In this document: positions 8,214 through 15,918 of the stretch, in pieces | How the letters are laid out: each line of letters starts with the position of its first letter | How positions within the stretch are numbered: position 1 is the first letter of the stretch | The notes under the pieces: generated by a model | Database searches by the model: none | Seen by the model: only the letters and a program-made list of their open reading frames with translations | Told to the model about the DNA's origin: nothing | Assembly (NCBI GenBank): GCA_937890045.1 | Contig: CALBXV010000603.1 | Span: 1-21,485 of the forward strand | DNA length: 21,485 bases | Source: an uncultured archaeon | Lineage (GTDB): Archaea; Thermoproteota; Nitrososphaeria; Nitrososphaerales; CALBXV01 | Direction of reading: 5' to 3' | Made by a program: the position numbers and the translations under genes

Positions 8214-9290
8214 TTAACTCCCACCTACGATTGTTCTTCTATAAATCTCTACCGATTTAGAGAATACTTCCCCTGATGAATCTTTTATTTTACATTTGAA
8301 TGTTGGACAACCAAAACTATGTTTATATTTACTTCCCTGTGCAATAGACAAAGTTGGTGTATCTATACCCGAAAAATGATCTGCGTCAGAATCATATTGT
8401 AAACTTACTCCTGTTTTATTATCTACCCAATCGTAAGTTAAATGAGGATCTCCTACAGCCTCAACTGATGCCTCTAAATATTGATTTCCACTACGAACTT
8501 TTTTATTTTTCTTTCGACCATAACCATAATATGTAACAGAAATTCTATTTTTATTATGTGTACTACCTTTATAATTTCCTGCTGCATCTTTTATAAATCT
8601 TAATTTGCCCCATCCATTATTTTCTGCAGCCTCTGGCATTCCATGTGCATCCCATTCTTGTCTTGTATATGGTCTAGCTGTATTCAAAAATTGTGAACTC
8701 ATTGTTGAATAATATAACTCATATGCCGCATCCTCTGTAGCTTCTGACTCTGCTTCTTCAATAATTGATGAAGTAGTTTCTTCTAATCTTTTTTGTATTG
8801 CCTGTAACTTATCTAATTCTTCTTGTAATCTTGCTTTTAATTTTGCTACTTCATCATCGTCTGTATTAATAAATGTTTTAGAAGTATCTACAAGATATCT
8901 ATGTGAATCTCTATTACCTTCTGCAGACATAACTGTTTTTAATCTTTCATATTCAGTAAAAAATTCTTCTACTGAAAGTACCTTTGCTGGTTCATTATTT
9001 AATAATTCTTTTATTTCTTTATCTACAAAAACTTTTTCATCAGATGAAATATGTCTAGTTCTATTTGAAATTGTTACTTGCTGTGAAGTAGAACCTGCAT
9101 CTTCTAATTCAGGAATAGATACAAATTCTCCTGTTTTCATTCTAATAGTTTCCGAAGCTGCAGCATTAGAACCTGAAGCATCCGTTTTTAACTTTTCTCT
9201 TAGAAAACTATCTACTTGCTCTTTTCGATTAGATTCTAAAACTTTTTCAAAATGTGAATTATTTGCTAATTGTTCTGGCGTATAAGGCAT
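8214..9290 (-). CDS. Structural protein with coiled coil and C-terminal Ig-like domain (358 aa)
   Basis: The start ATG 9290 overlaps the previous stop (TAATG), implying coupled translation; its own ribosome binding site is weak. Residues ~145-184 form a long charged helix (VAKLKARLQEELDKLQAIQK), a probable coiled coil and oligomerisation segment. Residues ~265-352 look like an Ig-like domain: a core Trp (TYDWVD, W288), a middle strand (TPTLSIAQGS) and a late-strand Cys (TFKCKIKDSSG, C333) followed by VFSKSVEIY. Ig-like domains are common decorations on phage virion proteins and can bind surface carbohydrates. The first ~140 residues are unassigned. The protein is probably a baseplate or short-fibre component with exposed Ig domains. 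Confidence 0.85.
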   Translation of the reverse strand: MPYTPEQLANNSHFEKVLESNRKEQVDSFLREKLKTDASGSNAAASETIRMKTGEFVSIPELEDAGSTSQQVTISNRTRHISSDEKVFVDKEIKELLNNEPAKVLSVEEFFTEYERLKTVMSAEGNRDSHRYLVDTSKTFINTDDDEVAKLKARLQEELDKLQAIQKRLEETTSSIIEEAESEATEDAAYELYYSTMSSQFLNTARPYTRQEWDAHGMPEAAENNGWGKLRFIKDAAGNYKGSTHNKNRISVTYYGYGRKKNKKVRSGNQYLEASVEAVGDPHLTYDWVDNKTGVSLQYDSDADHFSGIDTPTLSIAQGSKYKHSFGCPTFKCKIKDSSGEVFSKSVEIYRRTIVGGS

Positions 9291-10429
9291 TATCTAACCA
9301 CTTTAAATGTCCAATCATCATCATAATAATTTACAATTTGATTAGCATCTGTTTTTGAACCACTCTGAACTTTTATTTCAAACTTATAATATCTTTCTGC
9401 TTGAAGTCCATTCATCCACATATTAAAATAATGTCCTGAAGAATCACATGATATATACGATCCTGTTCCAAATGGAATTATTACATCTTCTGTCAAAGCG
9501 TCTTTAACAGAAAACCAAACACTAGCACTTGGAAAATGTTTTACAACTAAATTTTGAGAAGTTGTAGAAAATGTTTTCTTAGGATATCTTTCTCTTCCTA
9601 CAAGTTTAAATTTAATTTTACTGTTTTGTTTATATTCACCTCTCATTCCTGTAAAATAAACTACAGTATCTTCTAATGCAGAACCTGTAAGTGGTGCTAA
9701 AGAACCTGTACTCCAAGCGCTACTATTCCATTCTGCTTCTAACTTTGGCGGATAAATTGTAGATGTGTCTCTTGAAAAGAATTTTAATTGTCCAAAAGCA
9801 GTAGTACTTCCTTCATCTACACTTGAATTTGCATTTCCTACACTACCACTTCTCTTTACCATAAATCCTTCGTTTGGAAAAGCAGAACTACTATATATCC
9901 AACCATGAACAATATCAGTTACATCCATTCTAATATCTGTAGTTTCGTATGATAAAGAAGCAGAACAAGTTAAGTTTCTTGTTCCACCTGCATAACTACC
10001 ACTAAACCAAGTTCCACCCGTATCATTACTTGACAAAATCCATTGTGTACCTGATGTTTCTCCATCACGATATCTCCAACTAACACCTTCAGTTGTTTTT
10101 GGATTATCACCATAAGTTCCATCTCCTTGTACCCATGATTGACTTACGGGATAACCATAAAGTGTTTGTGATGATGGTAATTCTGAAGAACCTGCATCAT
10201 ATAAATTTAAATAATACTTTGCACTTTTTGGTATTAAACCATTTGTTACTGAACTTTTAATATATGATAAATCAAATTTAATTAAAGCACGAGAAACAGC
10301 AATTACTGTCCCCGAATCATTCATATCTTTACGAACTTCAAGTATAGGATCTAAACCTGTGTTTACTGATTGGGTTGCTTCACCCTCATATAATGTTGCG
10401 TCTGCTGTAGCAAATTCAAAATAATTCAT
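9290..10429 (-). CDS. DNRLRE-domain structural protein (379 aa)
   Basis: The start is ATG 10429, overlapping the previous stop by one base with GGAG upstream. The N-terminal ~230 residues match the DNRLRE-type beta-sandwich pattern: an initial ATADATLYEG, then LEVRKD, ALIKFDLSYI, AKYYLNLYDAG, a central SQSWVQGDGTYGDNP with tryptophans, and MDVTDIVHGWIYSS before GFMVKRS. This family occurs in bacterial surface proteins and phage structural proteins. The C-terminal ~140 residues (VVYFTGMRGEYKQNSKIKFK to the end) look like a second beta-rich domain. There is no signal peptide, consistent with a virion protein. Its place directly after the gp6 genes suggests a baseplate wedge or fibre-connector role. 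The domain assignment is from pattern memory; the exact role is unknown. Confidence 0.85.
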   Translation of the reverse strand: MNYFEFATADATLYEGEATQSVNTGLDPILEVRKDMNDSGTVIAVSRALIKFDLSYIKSSVTNGLIPKSAKYYLNLYDAGSSELPSSQTLYGYPVSQSWVQGDGTYGDNPKTTEGVSWRYRDGETSGTQWILSSNDTGGTWFSGSYAGGTRNLTCSASLSYETTDIRMDVTDIVHGWIYSSSAFPNEGFMVKRSGSVGNANSSVDEGSTTAFGQLKFFSRDTSTIYPPKLEAEWNSSAWSTGSLAPLTGSALEDTVVYFTGMRGEYKQNSKIKFKLVGRERYPKKTFSTTSQNLVVKHFPSASVWFSVKDALTEDVIIPFGTGSYISCDSSGHYFNMWMNGLQAERYYKFEIKVQSGSKTDANQIVNYYDDDWTFKVVR

Positions 10430-10998
10430 TATTGATCTCCTACTACCCTACCTTCAATATCTGTAGATGGATATTTTAATTCAAAAATTGAAGGATCTAA
10501 TGATGGATAAATTATACCATTTTTTGTTGCTGAGTCTATATCATATAAATTTCCAGAATAACCATTTGCTACTTTATATTTGTTTTTTATTATAATTGGT
10601 AGAGATTGTTTATTATCTTCTACAGGTGAAACTACTGATGCTACACCATCTACTAAACTTAATTGATAAACTAAATCTGATAATATAATTGGTTGATTTA
10701 CTTGCCACCTATCAATATCAAAAAATGTTTTAACTGTTTGAATAGATCTTAATAAAACTTCACTCTTATTATAATTTGCTCTTGTCATAATACTAAACTG
10801 AACACCAATGTTTATTACATAAGCGTTTTTAATATTAATCGCATCAGTAACCATTCTGTATTGACCAAGATAAGTTCTTAGATTTTCTTTAACGGCTTGA
10901 TTTAAATTTGTTAATTTTTTATTTGCATCATATCCTAACACATACATATTCAATGCTAATGGATTAGGTATTCTTGATGCTTGTTTTTTTGTTGCCAT
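10429..10998 (-). CDS. gp6-like baseplate wedge protein, C-terminal part as a separate gene
   Basis: The 189-residue product corresponds to what I know as the C-terminal third of T4 gp6-like wedge proteins in marine myoviruses: NPLALNMYVLGYD (12-24), YRMVTDAINIKNAYVINIGV (47-66) and FDIDRWQVNQPIILSDLVY (93-111). In those proteins this region continues directly from the baseplate-J-like core. Here it is a separate gene whose ATG (10998-10996) overlaps the stop of the 570-residue gene by one base (TAATG), preceded by AGGGGA. The start therefore looks genuine, and reinitiation would give near-equal amounts of both products. The two products probably assemble into one wedge subunit around the tail hub. 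Confidence 0.87.
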   Translation of the reverse strand: MATKKQASRIPNPLALNMYVLGYDANKKLTNLNQAVKENLRTYLGQYRMVTDAINIKNAYVINIGVQFSIMTRANYNKSEVLLRSIQTVKTFFDIDRWQVNQPIILSDLVYQLSLVDGVASVVSPVEDNKQSLPIIIKNKYKVANGYSGNLYDIDSATKNGIIYPSLDPSIFELKYPSTDIEGRVVGDQ

Positions 10999-12710
10999 TA
11001 TCTTCCCCTACGCCTTTTGCCTCTTACCTTACTTGCTATATTTTGTCCTTTTGTTGCACCTCTATCTGACATTGGACGACCACGACTAATTCCACCTTTT
11101 CTTATATTACTAGCAGGTCTACCTTTACCTTTTCTTGCTTGAACTTTCTGTGAACGTGATACTTTTCTAGCTTTTGCTATAGTTTTTCTAACTTTAACAG
11201 GTGATTCTAAAGCTGGTGTAGCTGCTGCAGATGTAATGTCTGCTTTAACTTGTCTTATAGGTGAAATTTCTTCAATTTGTTGTTCAATTGGTGGTGCTGC
11301 ATCTTGTACACTAACTTCTGGCTCTTGAACTTGTTCTTCAGATTGATTTAGTTGTTCATCTTGAACAAGATATACTTTTGCTATGTTCCCAAATCTTTGT
11401 GGTAATGATAATGCTCTTACCATATAATCCTCTTTCGTAACTGCTCTACTTTGTGCTTGAAAATATGCTAAAGAATTTTGTTTAATTTCAGTCAATGATT
11501 CACCCGATCTACCACCTGTAGCAGGATCAGGATTGTTAACTGCTACAGATTCTTTAACTTGTGTAACAGTACCAGCTACTAAATTAGATTCGTCTATTTC
11601 ATATGAAATATCACTTAAATTTTTAATATCATTAGAAAAAACATTATCTTCGATACCACCACCTATAGTATACTTAATTGTCAATGTTGTGTTGGCTGGT
11701 GCTAATCCATAAGTTCTTGTATTAAGAAAGTTTGCTGGATCAAACGCTTGGTCTAATTTTGAAACACCTCCTGGTAAACTAGAACCAACGTTATCTGGAT
11801 TTGGAACTATCTCCTCATCAGGATTATCCGAAACACCTGCACCAAATCTTAACTCAGTTCTATTATCATCTCTAACGTATGTTGTAAATCTTCGTGGTGT
11901 CTTTCTTAACTTTAATAGATAAGGTGCAGTATCATTATATTGAGTTAAATCAGAATCATTTGCTGATACATTCTCCACTTCATCATATATTGTATCTTGT
12001 GCTAAGAAAGGAACTTCATACCATAAGTTTCCATCACTATCGGTTACTGAAATTATATCAATAACTTTTGGATTAGATAATACTACTTTATCATACTTAA
12101 CTGCTGTTACGAAAGTAAACAATTCTTCTTTTATTTCACCACTAACAGCCCTAACTCTTTTCTTTAACAAATATTTTGTAGGAACATTACTATTTGTTTC
12201 AAAAATAGAAACTGTAGTAGAATCGTAAGAACTTGAATATTTAAAATTAACATCATCTAAAAATCTAAAAGTTTTTCCTGTAGTAACTGATTTTGCTCTC
12301 GTATTACTTTTAACAGTTAAAGCATAATTCATATTTGGTCTAACAGCATCTGCAGCACCAACAGCTGGTACAGTTTGATAAACATCTAAAGTTACAAATG
12401 ATGGATAACTAATTTTTGGTTTATATCCTAAAGATTGTGCTATATCCAATATAGTTCTTTTTTCTTCAGCATATGCCATTAAAGATTCTTTAAATTGATT
12501 ATCTACATAATAAGAAAGAACATCACCAATATAAGCTGCCATTTCTATAAACATCATTCCAGGACTTGATTCATTAAAATCCGTATAACTTGTTGGAAAA
12601 TAAGTTTTAGCAAATTCTATCAAATCATTTCTAAATCCTTGAAAATCTTTATTAAGATATTTAACATCTTTGCTAATATCTGTTTTTGGCCCTACGGTAT
12701 TTGTTGGCAT
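10998..12710 (-). CDS. gp6-like baseplate wedge protein, N-terminal part with basic C-terminal tail
   Basis: The start is ATG 12710 with AGGAGA six bases upstream. Residues ~12-455 match gp6/baseplate-J-like wedge proteins: YLNKDFQGFRNDLIEFAKTY, FNESSPGMMFIEMAAYIGDV, the YVDNQFKESLM region, LRFGAGVSDNP, and late AYFQAQSRAVTKEDYMVRAL followed by LPQRFGNIAKVY. T4 gp6 is about 660 residues in one chain; here the core stops near residue 455. An acidic, Gln-rich stretch follows (452-484), then a strongly basic tail (505-570, ending SKVRGKRRRGR). The expected C-terminal gp6 region is the next gene. The tail is not part of known gp6 folds. It could be a later insertion, a scaffold or nucleic-acid-binding tail, or a contact with another baseplate protein. 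The family assignment is strong; the tail's role is unknown. Confidence 0.9.
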   Translation of the reverse strand: MPTNTVGPKTDISKDVKYLNKDFQGFRNDLIEFAKTYFPTSYTDFNESSPGMMFIEMAAYIGDVLSYYVDNQFKESLMAYAEEKRTILDIAQSLGYKPKISYPSFVTLDVYQTVPAVGAADAVRPNMNYALTVKSNTRAKSVTTGKTFRFLDDVNFKYSSSYDSTTVSIFETNSNVPTKYLLKKRVRAVSGEIKEELFTFVTAVKYDKVVLSNPKVIDIISVTDSDGNLWYEVPFLAQDTIYDEVENVSANDSDLTQYNDTAPYLLKLRKTPRRFTTYVRDDNRTELRFGAGVSDNPDEEIVPNPDNVGSSLPGGVSKLDQAFDPANFLNTRTYGLAPANTTLTIKYTIGGGIEDNVFSNDIKNLSDISYEIDESNLVAGTVTQVKESVAVNNPDPATGGRSGESLTEIKQNSLAYFQAQSRAVTKEDYMVRALSLPQRFGNIAKVYLVQDEQLNQSEEQVQEPEVSVQDAAPPIEQQIEEISPIRQVKADITSAAATPALESPVKVRKTIAKARKVSRSQKVQARKGKGRPASNIRKGGISRGRPMSDRGATKGQNIASKVRGKRRRGR

Positions 12711-12720
12711 TTATATTCTC

Positions 12721-13128
12721 CTATTCACCTTGAGCAAAATCTAATGTAATTTGTTCCGTTGCTTCAGGATCAGTAGTTACTCCGAATTTTATTTCAACAT
12801 TAAGTTGATTTGGATTTCTTGGTTCTACTGTAGTATTTATTGCTTTTATATTAATATAAGGTAGCCATCTATCTACTGCTTCATTTATAACTTCCTCAAT
12901 TAAACTATCATCTTTAAACTCAAAAACAACTGATAATAGTCGAGAACCAAATTCTGGCTGAGCTGGTCTTTCTCCAACATTAGTTAATAACAAATTTTTT
13001 AAATTATCTCTAGCTTGTTCTAAAAGAGTCTTGTGCCTTTTAAACCAAGTTCCTGATGTATCTCTTCCTAATGGAAAAGATAAACCTACAAAGGTATCAG
13101 GATTTAAATCGTTTGCTATAGATGACAT
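12721..13128 (-). CDS. Baseplate wedge protein, GPW/gp25 family
   Basis: The start is ATG 13128 behind AAGGA; the ATG shares a base with the previous stop. The 135-residue length is close to T4 gp25 (132). Characteristic features are GLSFPLGRD near the N-terminus, the helix-turn LLEQARDNLKNLLLTNVGER, PEFGSRLLSVVFE, and a C-terminal strand region (QLNVEIKFGV). These match the GPW/gp25 fold, which forms part of the inner baseplate wedge and contacts the sheath initiator. It lies directly before the gp6-like genes, the usual order in T4-type and many other contractile-tail clusters. The family assignment is confident. Confidence 0.95.
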   Translation of the reverse strand: MSSIANDLNPDTFVGLSFPLGRDTSGTWFKRHKTLLEQARDNLKNLLLTNVGERPAQPEFGSRLLSVVFEFKDDSLIEEVINEAVDRWLPYINIKAINTTVEPRNPNQLNVEIKFGVTTDPEATEQITLDFAQGE

Positions 13129-13616
13129 TATTTATCCTTATTCATTGCTTTCATTAAACCACTATAATCTCTTGTGAGTGCGTTTACAACACCATCACCT
13201 ACTTGATCAGGTGTTACACCTTTTTCTGCTAAAGTTTGTGCTGCTAGTTTATCTCTACCATGTTGTGGATCTGCTGATGCTATATCACCATAACCTAAAA
13301 CATCAGCCATATTTTGTGTAGTATATTGTTTACCACCCATATCAGGATATTCTTCTTCAGATATACTTGCTCCGCTCATCATTCCACCTTCTTGTGGAAG
13401 TCCACCAACAGTTTCATTCAAAACCTTATTTAAAGATTCATTTGATGTATAACGAACTTTTTTCTTAGGTTTAGTTTTATATTGTTTTCTGATAGGTTCT
13501 TTGAACGTTTTTTCAGATATTGACTTATTCTCTTTAATAAATATCTTATTTACTTCTTTTTTAACCTCTTCACTAACTATTTTTCTTATAACTTTAACGA
13601 GATCTGATTTCTTCAT
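13128..13616 (-). CDS. Small phage protein of the baseplate cluster, unknown function (162 aa)
   Basis: The start is ATG 13616 after AGAGG. Residues 1-53 are strongly basic and helical (MKKSDLVKVIRKIVSEEVKK, then KPIRKQYK-like Lys/Arg runs), followed by a Gly/Met-rich linker (GGLPQEGGMMSGAS) and a more ordered C-terminal half (YTTQNMADVLGYGDIASADP and VGDGVVNALTRDYSGLMKAM). I do not recognise a family. It lies between the gp5/spike-like gene and gp25 and is coupled to gp25 by a one-base overlap, so it is probably made with the baseplate proteins. It could be a hub chaperone, a minor virion protein or an assembly factor; the sequence does not decide. Confidence 0.82.
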   Translation of the reverse strand: MKKSDLVKVIRKIVSEEVKKEVNKIFIKENKSISEKTFKEPIRKQYKTKPKKKVRYTSNESLNKVLNETVGGLPQEGGMMSGASISEEEYPDMGGKQYTTQNMADVLGYGDIASADPQHGRDKLAAQTLAEKGVTPDQVGDGVVNALTRDYSGLMKAMNKDK

Positions 13617-13631
13617 TTTATACCTCTTGTT

Positions 13632-15053
13632 TTATTCTACTTCAACCACACGACTTAACATTCTATTTAACTTAATCTGTAACCCTGCTAATAAACTCAT
13701 GACCTGTGCAGTTTTTGCTGCTTCAGATGCATATGCTTGTGGTGTTGGTGTTACTAATACAGGAATCGTAATAGGTGTTACTGCTATCGTAGTTACTGCT
13801 GATGCTAAATCACTTATAGTATCCATCATATCAGTAAGTATATCCTGTAATTCATTTCCTTTTACAGCAGGTTCATAATTTCCCTGCCCTAAACGTATTC
13901 CTTTACTTGCTAATGTAGAGTAACCTTTTGTATTCTCAACATCAAAATTAACTGTTCTAACATTAACTGCTTTGGTTTTTTCTTCACCTCTACCAAATTC
14001 TATTATTGGACTGTTAATATCTACATATTGCTGAGCAGATATACCAAAACCATTTAAGGTAGATATCTCTACTGGCCCATTACTAAATCCATATATTCCA
14101 CTTTCCTTACTATTAAATATCAATCTACCAGAATTCAATACAACTTGCTTACCACCAAACTCTTCAATTCTATCCTTTTCCTTTACTGTAGATAAATAGA
14201 AATCTGTGGATTCAAATGTAGCAGGTTTTAATGGAATAACTTCATCAGTAGTCATCCACAATGAAGATCCATCAGAATTTATATTTTCTGTTACAGGTAC
14301 AAAACGTGATTCATTTAAAGATTCTACCAAACCTTCTTCATCAAATTTTACAGCATCTTGTAATTGTCCTGCTCTCAATTTTACATTTGGCGAATTTTGA
14401 ACCCCATTTACAATATTACTACCCAACCTAACAGAATTTCCAAATCTACCACTTACAATTACATCACCTTCGTTTGGAATTAACTGTCTAAAATTAAAAT
14501 CAGATTGAAAAAAGTCTCCTAATGGAATTACTTCAGCATCATCTACATTTTTTGCTATTCCCGTATTAGCAGTCTCTAATGTTTTCTTATCTGAACTGTT
14601 TTTAGAACTTATACTAAACTTGCTACTTAATCCTGTATGTGATGAGTTATTAGGATTATTGTGTATATTTATTCTTCTCGAATAAAACTTATCTCCAAAA
14701 ATACTTTCAACAAAAACATATTCTCCTTTTACAGGAAAACTTTTAATATTAGGATCTAATGGTACGGCTATAGGTAATTCTTCTTCACTTAAATATTGAT
14801 CTTGTAAAACAGTTCGTATTTTTATTGCACCAAGTAATTTATAATTTGGTAAACCTTCTTCAGTTAATGGTAGTTGATTCTCAATAGCATACACTTCTCT
14901 TACTTCAGCCAACTCTCCAGCTGTTTGACTAAATAAAGAATTGATTTGATTAACAACTGGTGTTAATATTTTTCTAACCTGATCATCAACGTCATAGATA
15001 TTTGTATATCCAACTTGTGATAGTAAACTATCAGGTATTGTGATTTTAGACAT
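13632..15053 (-). CDS. Putative baseplate hub/central spike protein, gp5-like (473 aa)
   Basis: The start is ATG 15053, directly adjacent to the upstream stop, with GGAAG upstream. Residues ~90-130 (PVKGEYVFVESIFGDKFYS) and 195-212 (EGDVIVSGRFGNSVRLGS) read like the OB-fold/hub region of gp5- or gpV-type spike proteins, in which a 'GD..v.GRFGnsIRlGs' segment is typical. The following region repeats short beta segments, and residues ~395-418 (YEPAVKGNELQDILTDMM) resemble the end of such baseplate proteins. The C-terminal ~60 residues are Thr/Pro/Ala-rich, then helical. There is no lysozyme-like domain. I infer that it forms the central hub or needle; the gene order (before gp25 and gp6) fits. 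Confidence in the gp5 analogy is moderate. Confidence 0.8.
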   Translation of the reverse strand: MSKITIPDSLLSQVGYTNIYDVDDQVRKILTPVVNQINSLFSQTAGELAEVREVYAIENQLPLTEEGLPNYKLLGAIKIRTVLQDQYLSEEELPIAVPLDPNIKSFPVKGEYVFVESIFGDKFYSRRINIHNNPNNSSHTGLSSKFSISSKNSSDKKTLETANTGIAKNVDDAEVIPLGDFFQSDFNFRQLIPNEGDVIVSGRFGNSVRLGSNIVNGVQNSPNVKLRAGQLQDAVKFDEEGLVESLNESRFVPVTENINSDGSSLWMTTDEVIPLKPATFESTDFYLSTVKEKDRIEEFGGKQVVLNSGRLIFNSKESGIYGFSNGPVEISTLNGFGISAQQYVDINSPIIEFGRGEEKTKAVNVRTVNFDVENTKGYSTLASKGIRLGQGNYEPAVKGNELQDILTDMMDTISDLASAVTTIAVTPITIPVLVTPTPQAYASEAAKTAQVMSLLAGLQIKLNRMLSRVVEVE

Positions 15054-15443
15054 TTAATCTTCCAATGAATTTATTTCCGTCGAAATTTTATCAGAATATT
15101 TTTGTACATCTTCTACGGTAGACTCTACAGCTTTCATTAACTGTTCTTTCTCTGTATCTGATAATGCAAAGGCATCTTCAGAGCCAACTTTTCCATCTGC
15201 TGCAATTAATCTTTGAACTATACCTGCTATTTTAACCAACTGATCATCATTTTTTACGTTGATTTCGAGGTATTCTTTTAACATAGGAACAATTTGAACT
15301 GCAGTATCACCATCTTTAATAAAGGATACAAGTTCCCTTGTTAATACATCTAATTGCTTTCTATTTTTCTCAGTATTGTCGTAAATATCTTTGAATACGT
15401 CAGATAGAGATTTACCTTCAAATACTTCATAATCTGTAGCCAT
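15054..15443 (-). CDS. Helical phage protein, first gene of the late virion operon (129 aa)
   Basis: The start is ATG 15443 with CGGAG five bases upstream. The product is acidic, almost entirely helical in appearance, and without membrane segments or Cys; its end (KAVESTVEDVQKYSDKISTE) could form a coiled coil. It is the first gene of the left block, with 164 bases of AT-rich intergenic DNA before it, and its stop (TAA) directly abuts the start of the gp5-like gene. I associate proteins of this kind with marine T4-like phages but know no function. It could be a tail assembly chaperone or a minor virion protein. Confidence 0.82.
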   Translation of the reverse strand: MATDYEVFEGKSLSDVFKDIYDNTEKNRKQLDVLTRELVSFIKDGDTAVQIVPMLKEYLEINVKNDDQLVKIAGIVQRLIAADGKVGSEDAFALSDTEKEQLMKAVESTVEDVQKYSDKISTEINSLED

Positions 15444-15547
15444 TTAAACTCCGTTTTATATTCAGTTAAGATTTAACCTATTGTAATTTCCAAAAGATGT
15501 TTCATTATATAAATATAAAATTATAAGATTTTACATAGTTATTGTAG
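15444..15547. promoter_or_regulatory. AT-rich divergent promoter region between late operon and plus-strand gene
   Basis: This region separates the minus-strand late operon (starting at 15443) from the plus-strand membrane gene. On the plus strand TATAAATA at 15508-15515 is identical to the canonical T4 late promoter -10 element and would start transcription near 15521-15526, just before the hairpin at 15548-15578. On the minus strand two TATAAT hexamers (15509-15504 and 15525-15520) are the only -10-like candidates for the 129-residue gene; I see no convincing -35 box. The composition is so AT-rich that chance matches are likely, so individual elements are tentative, although a promoter region here is required by the gene layout. 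Confidence 0.5.
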
Positions 15548-15585
15548 AGGTTGCTTGGTTATTCCAACTGAGCAACCTTTTTTTT
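15548..15585 (+). terminator. Terminator-like hairpin in the leader of the plus-strand gene
   Basis: AGGTTGCT (15548-15555) pairs with AGCAACCT (15571-15578), followed by a run of eight T (15578-15585). The loop holds a further possible TGG/CCA pairing. This is a canonical plus-strand intrinsic terminator in form. No plus-strand gene lies upstream, and only 22 bases separate the T-run from the downstream ATG, so a promoter between them is unlikely. It may act as an attenuator or end a short RNA. Confidence 0.75.
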
Positions 15586-15607
15586 GTTAACTAACGGGAG
15601 AAAACCG

Positions 15608-15829
15608 ATGAAGGAAATCATAACACAAGTTAAAGGGTGGGTTGATGACTTAGCTCATTTACTCATGTCTTTTGTCGCCATAGGTGCCGTTTCTGAAGTA
15701 ATCTTTGGAACTGGTGTCTTTGGTGTCAATGTTATTGGTAACCTGACAGCAATAATTAATACGTTCGGCGATTCTGGCTTCGCTGGGCTCGTCGCGTTAT
15801 TGGTGTTGGTGGGTTTATTCCGCAAGTAG
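15608..15829 (+). CDS. Small Gly-rich hydrophobic membrane protein, holin-sized (73 aa)
   Basis: I take ATG 15608 as the start because GGGAG lies seven bases upstream; an in-frame ATG at 15584 sits in the terminator T-run and has no ribosome binding site. The product has an amphipathic N-terminal helix (MKEIITQVKGWVDDLAHLL), a Gly/Val-rich hydrophobic segment (~16-50) and a second hydrophobic helix (~58-71, AGLVALLVLVGLFRK): two or three membrane passes. Size and topology would fit a holin, a small membrane pore or an abundant small virion membrane protein, but no motif decides. It is the only plus-strand gene in the window. By hand count it is about 43% GC, rising to roughly half GC over its last 90 bases, against about 30% nearby, which suggests a different origin or strong selection on codons. 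Confidence 0.85.
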   Translation: MKEIITQVKGWVDDLAHLLMSFVAIGAVSEVIFGTGVFGVNVIGNLTAIINTFGDSGFAGLVALLVLVGLFRK

Positions 15830-15870
15830 GACGGAATACGTCTTATATTTCCTACAAATATAGGACACAT

Positions 15871-15898
15871 AAAAAGGGGACCATGTGGTCCCCTTTTT
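15871..15898. terminator. Bidirectional intrinsic terminator between convergent genes
   Basis: AAAAAGGGGACC pairs perfectly with GGTCCCCTTTTT around a four-base ATGT loop, giving a 12-bp stem with a GC core, flanked by A- and T-runs that work in both directions. It lies 41 bases after the plus-strand membrane gene and 20 bases after the stop of the minus-strand sigma factor gene, exactly where transcripts from both sides meet. Two smaller inverted repeats (15830-15842, GACG/CGTC; 15844-15862, TATATTT/AAATATA) precede it on the plus side. Confidence 0.93.
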
Positions 15899-15918
15899 TA
15901 TTATATGTTATTCTCTAA

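Noticed and set aside
13501..13878. Plus-strand open frame of 125 codons across the gp5-like and 162-residue genes
   Set aside because: It crosses two well-supported minus-strand genes and their junction, and its translation is a hydrophobic low-complexity shadow.
15655..15870. Minus-strand open frame opposite the plus-strand membrane gene
   Set aside because: The plus-strand reading has a GGGAG ribosome binding site and a coherent membrane-protein sequence; the reverse frame is Pro/Thr-rich with no ribosome binding site and starts in the terminator.
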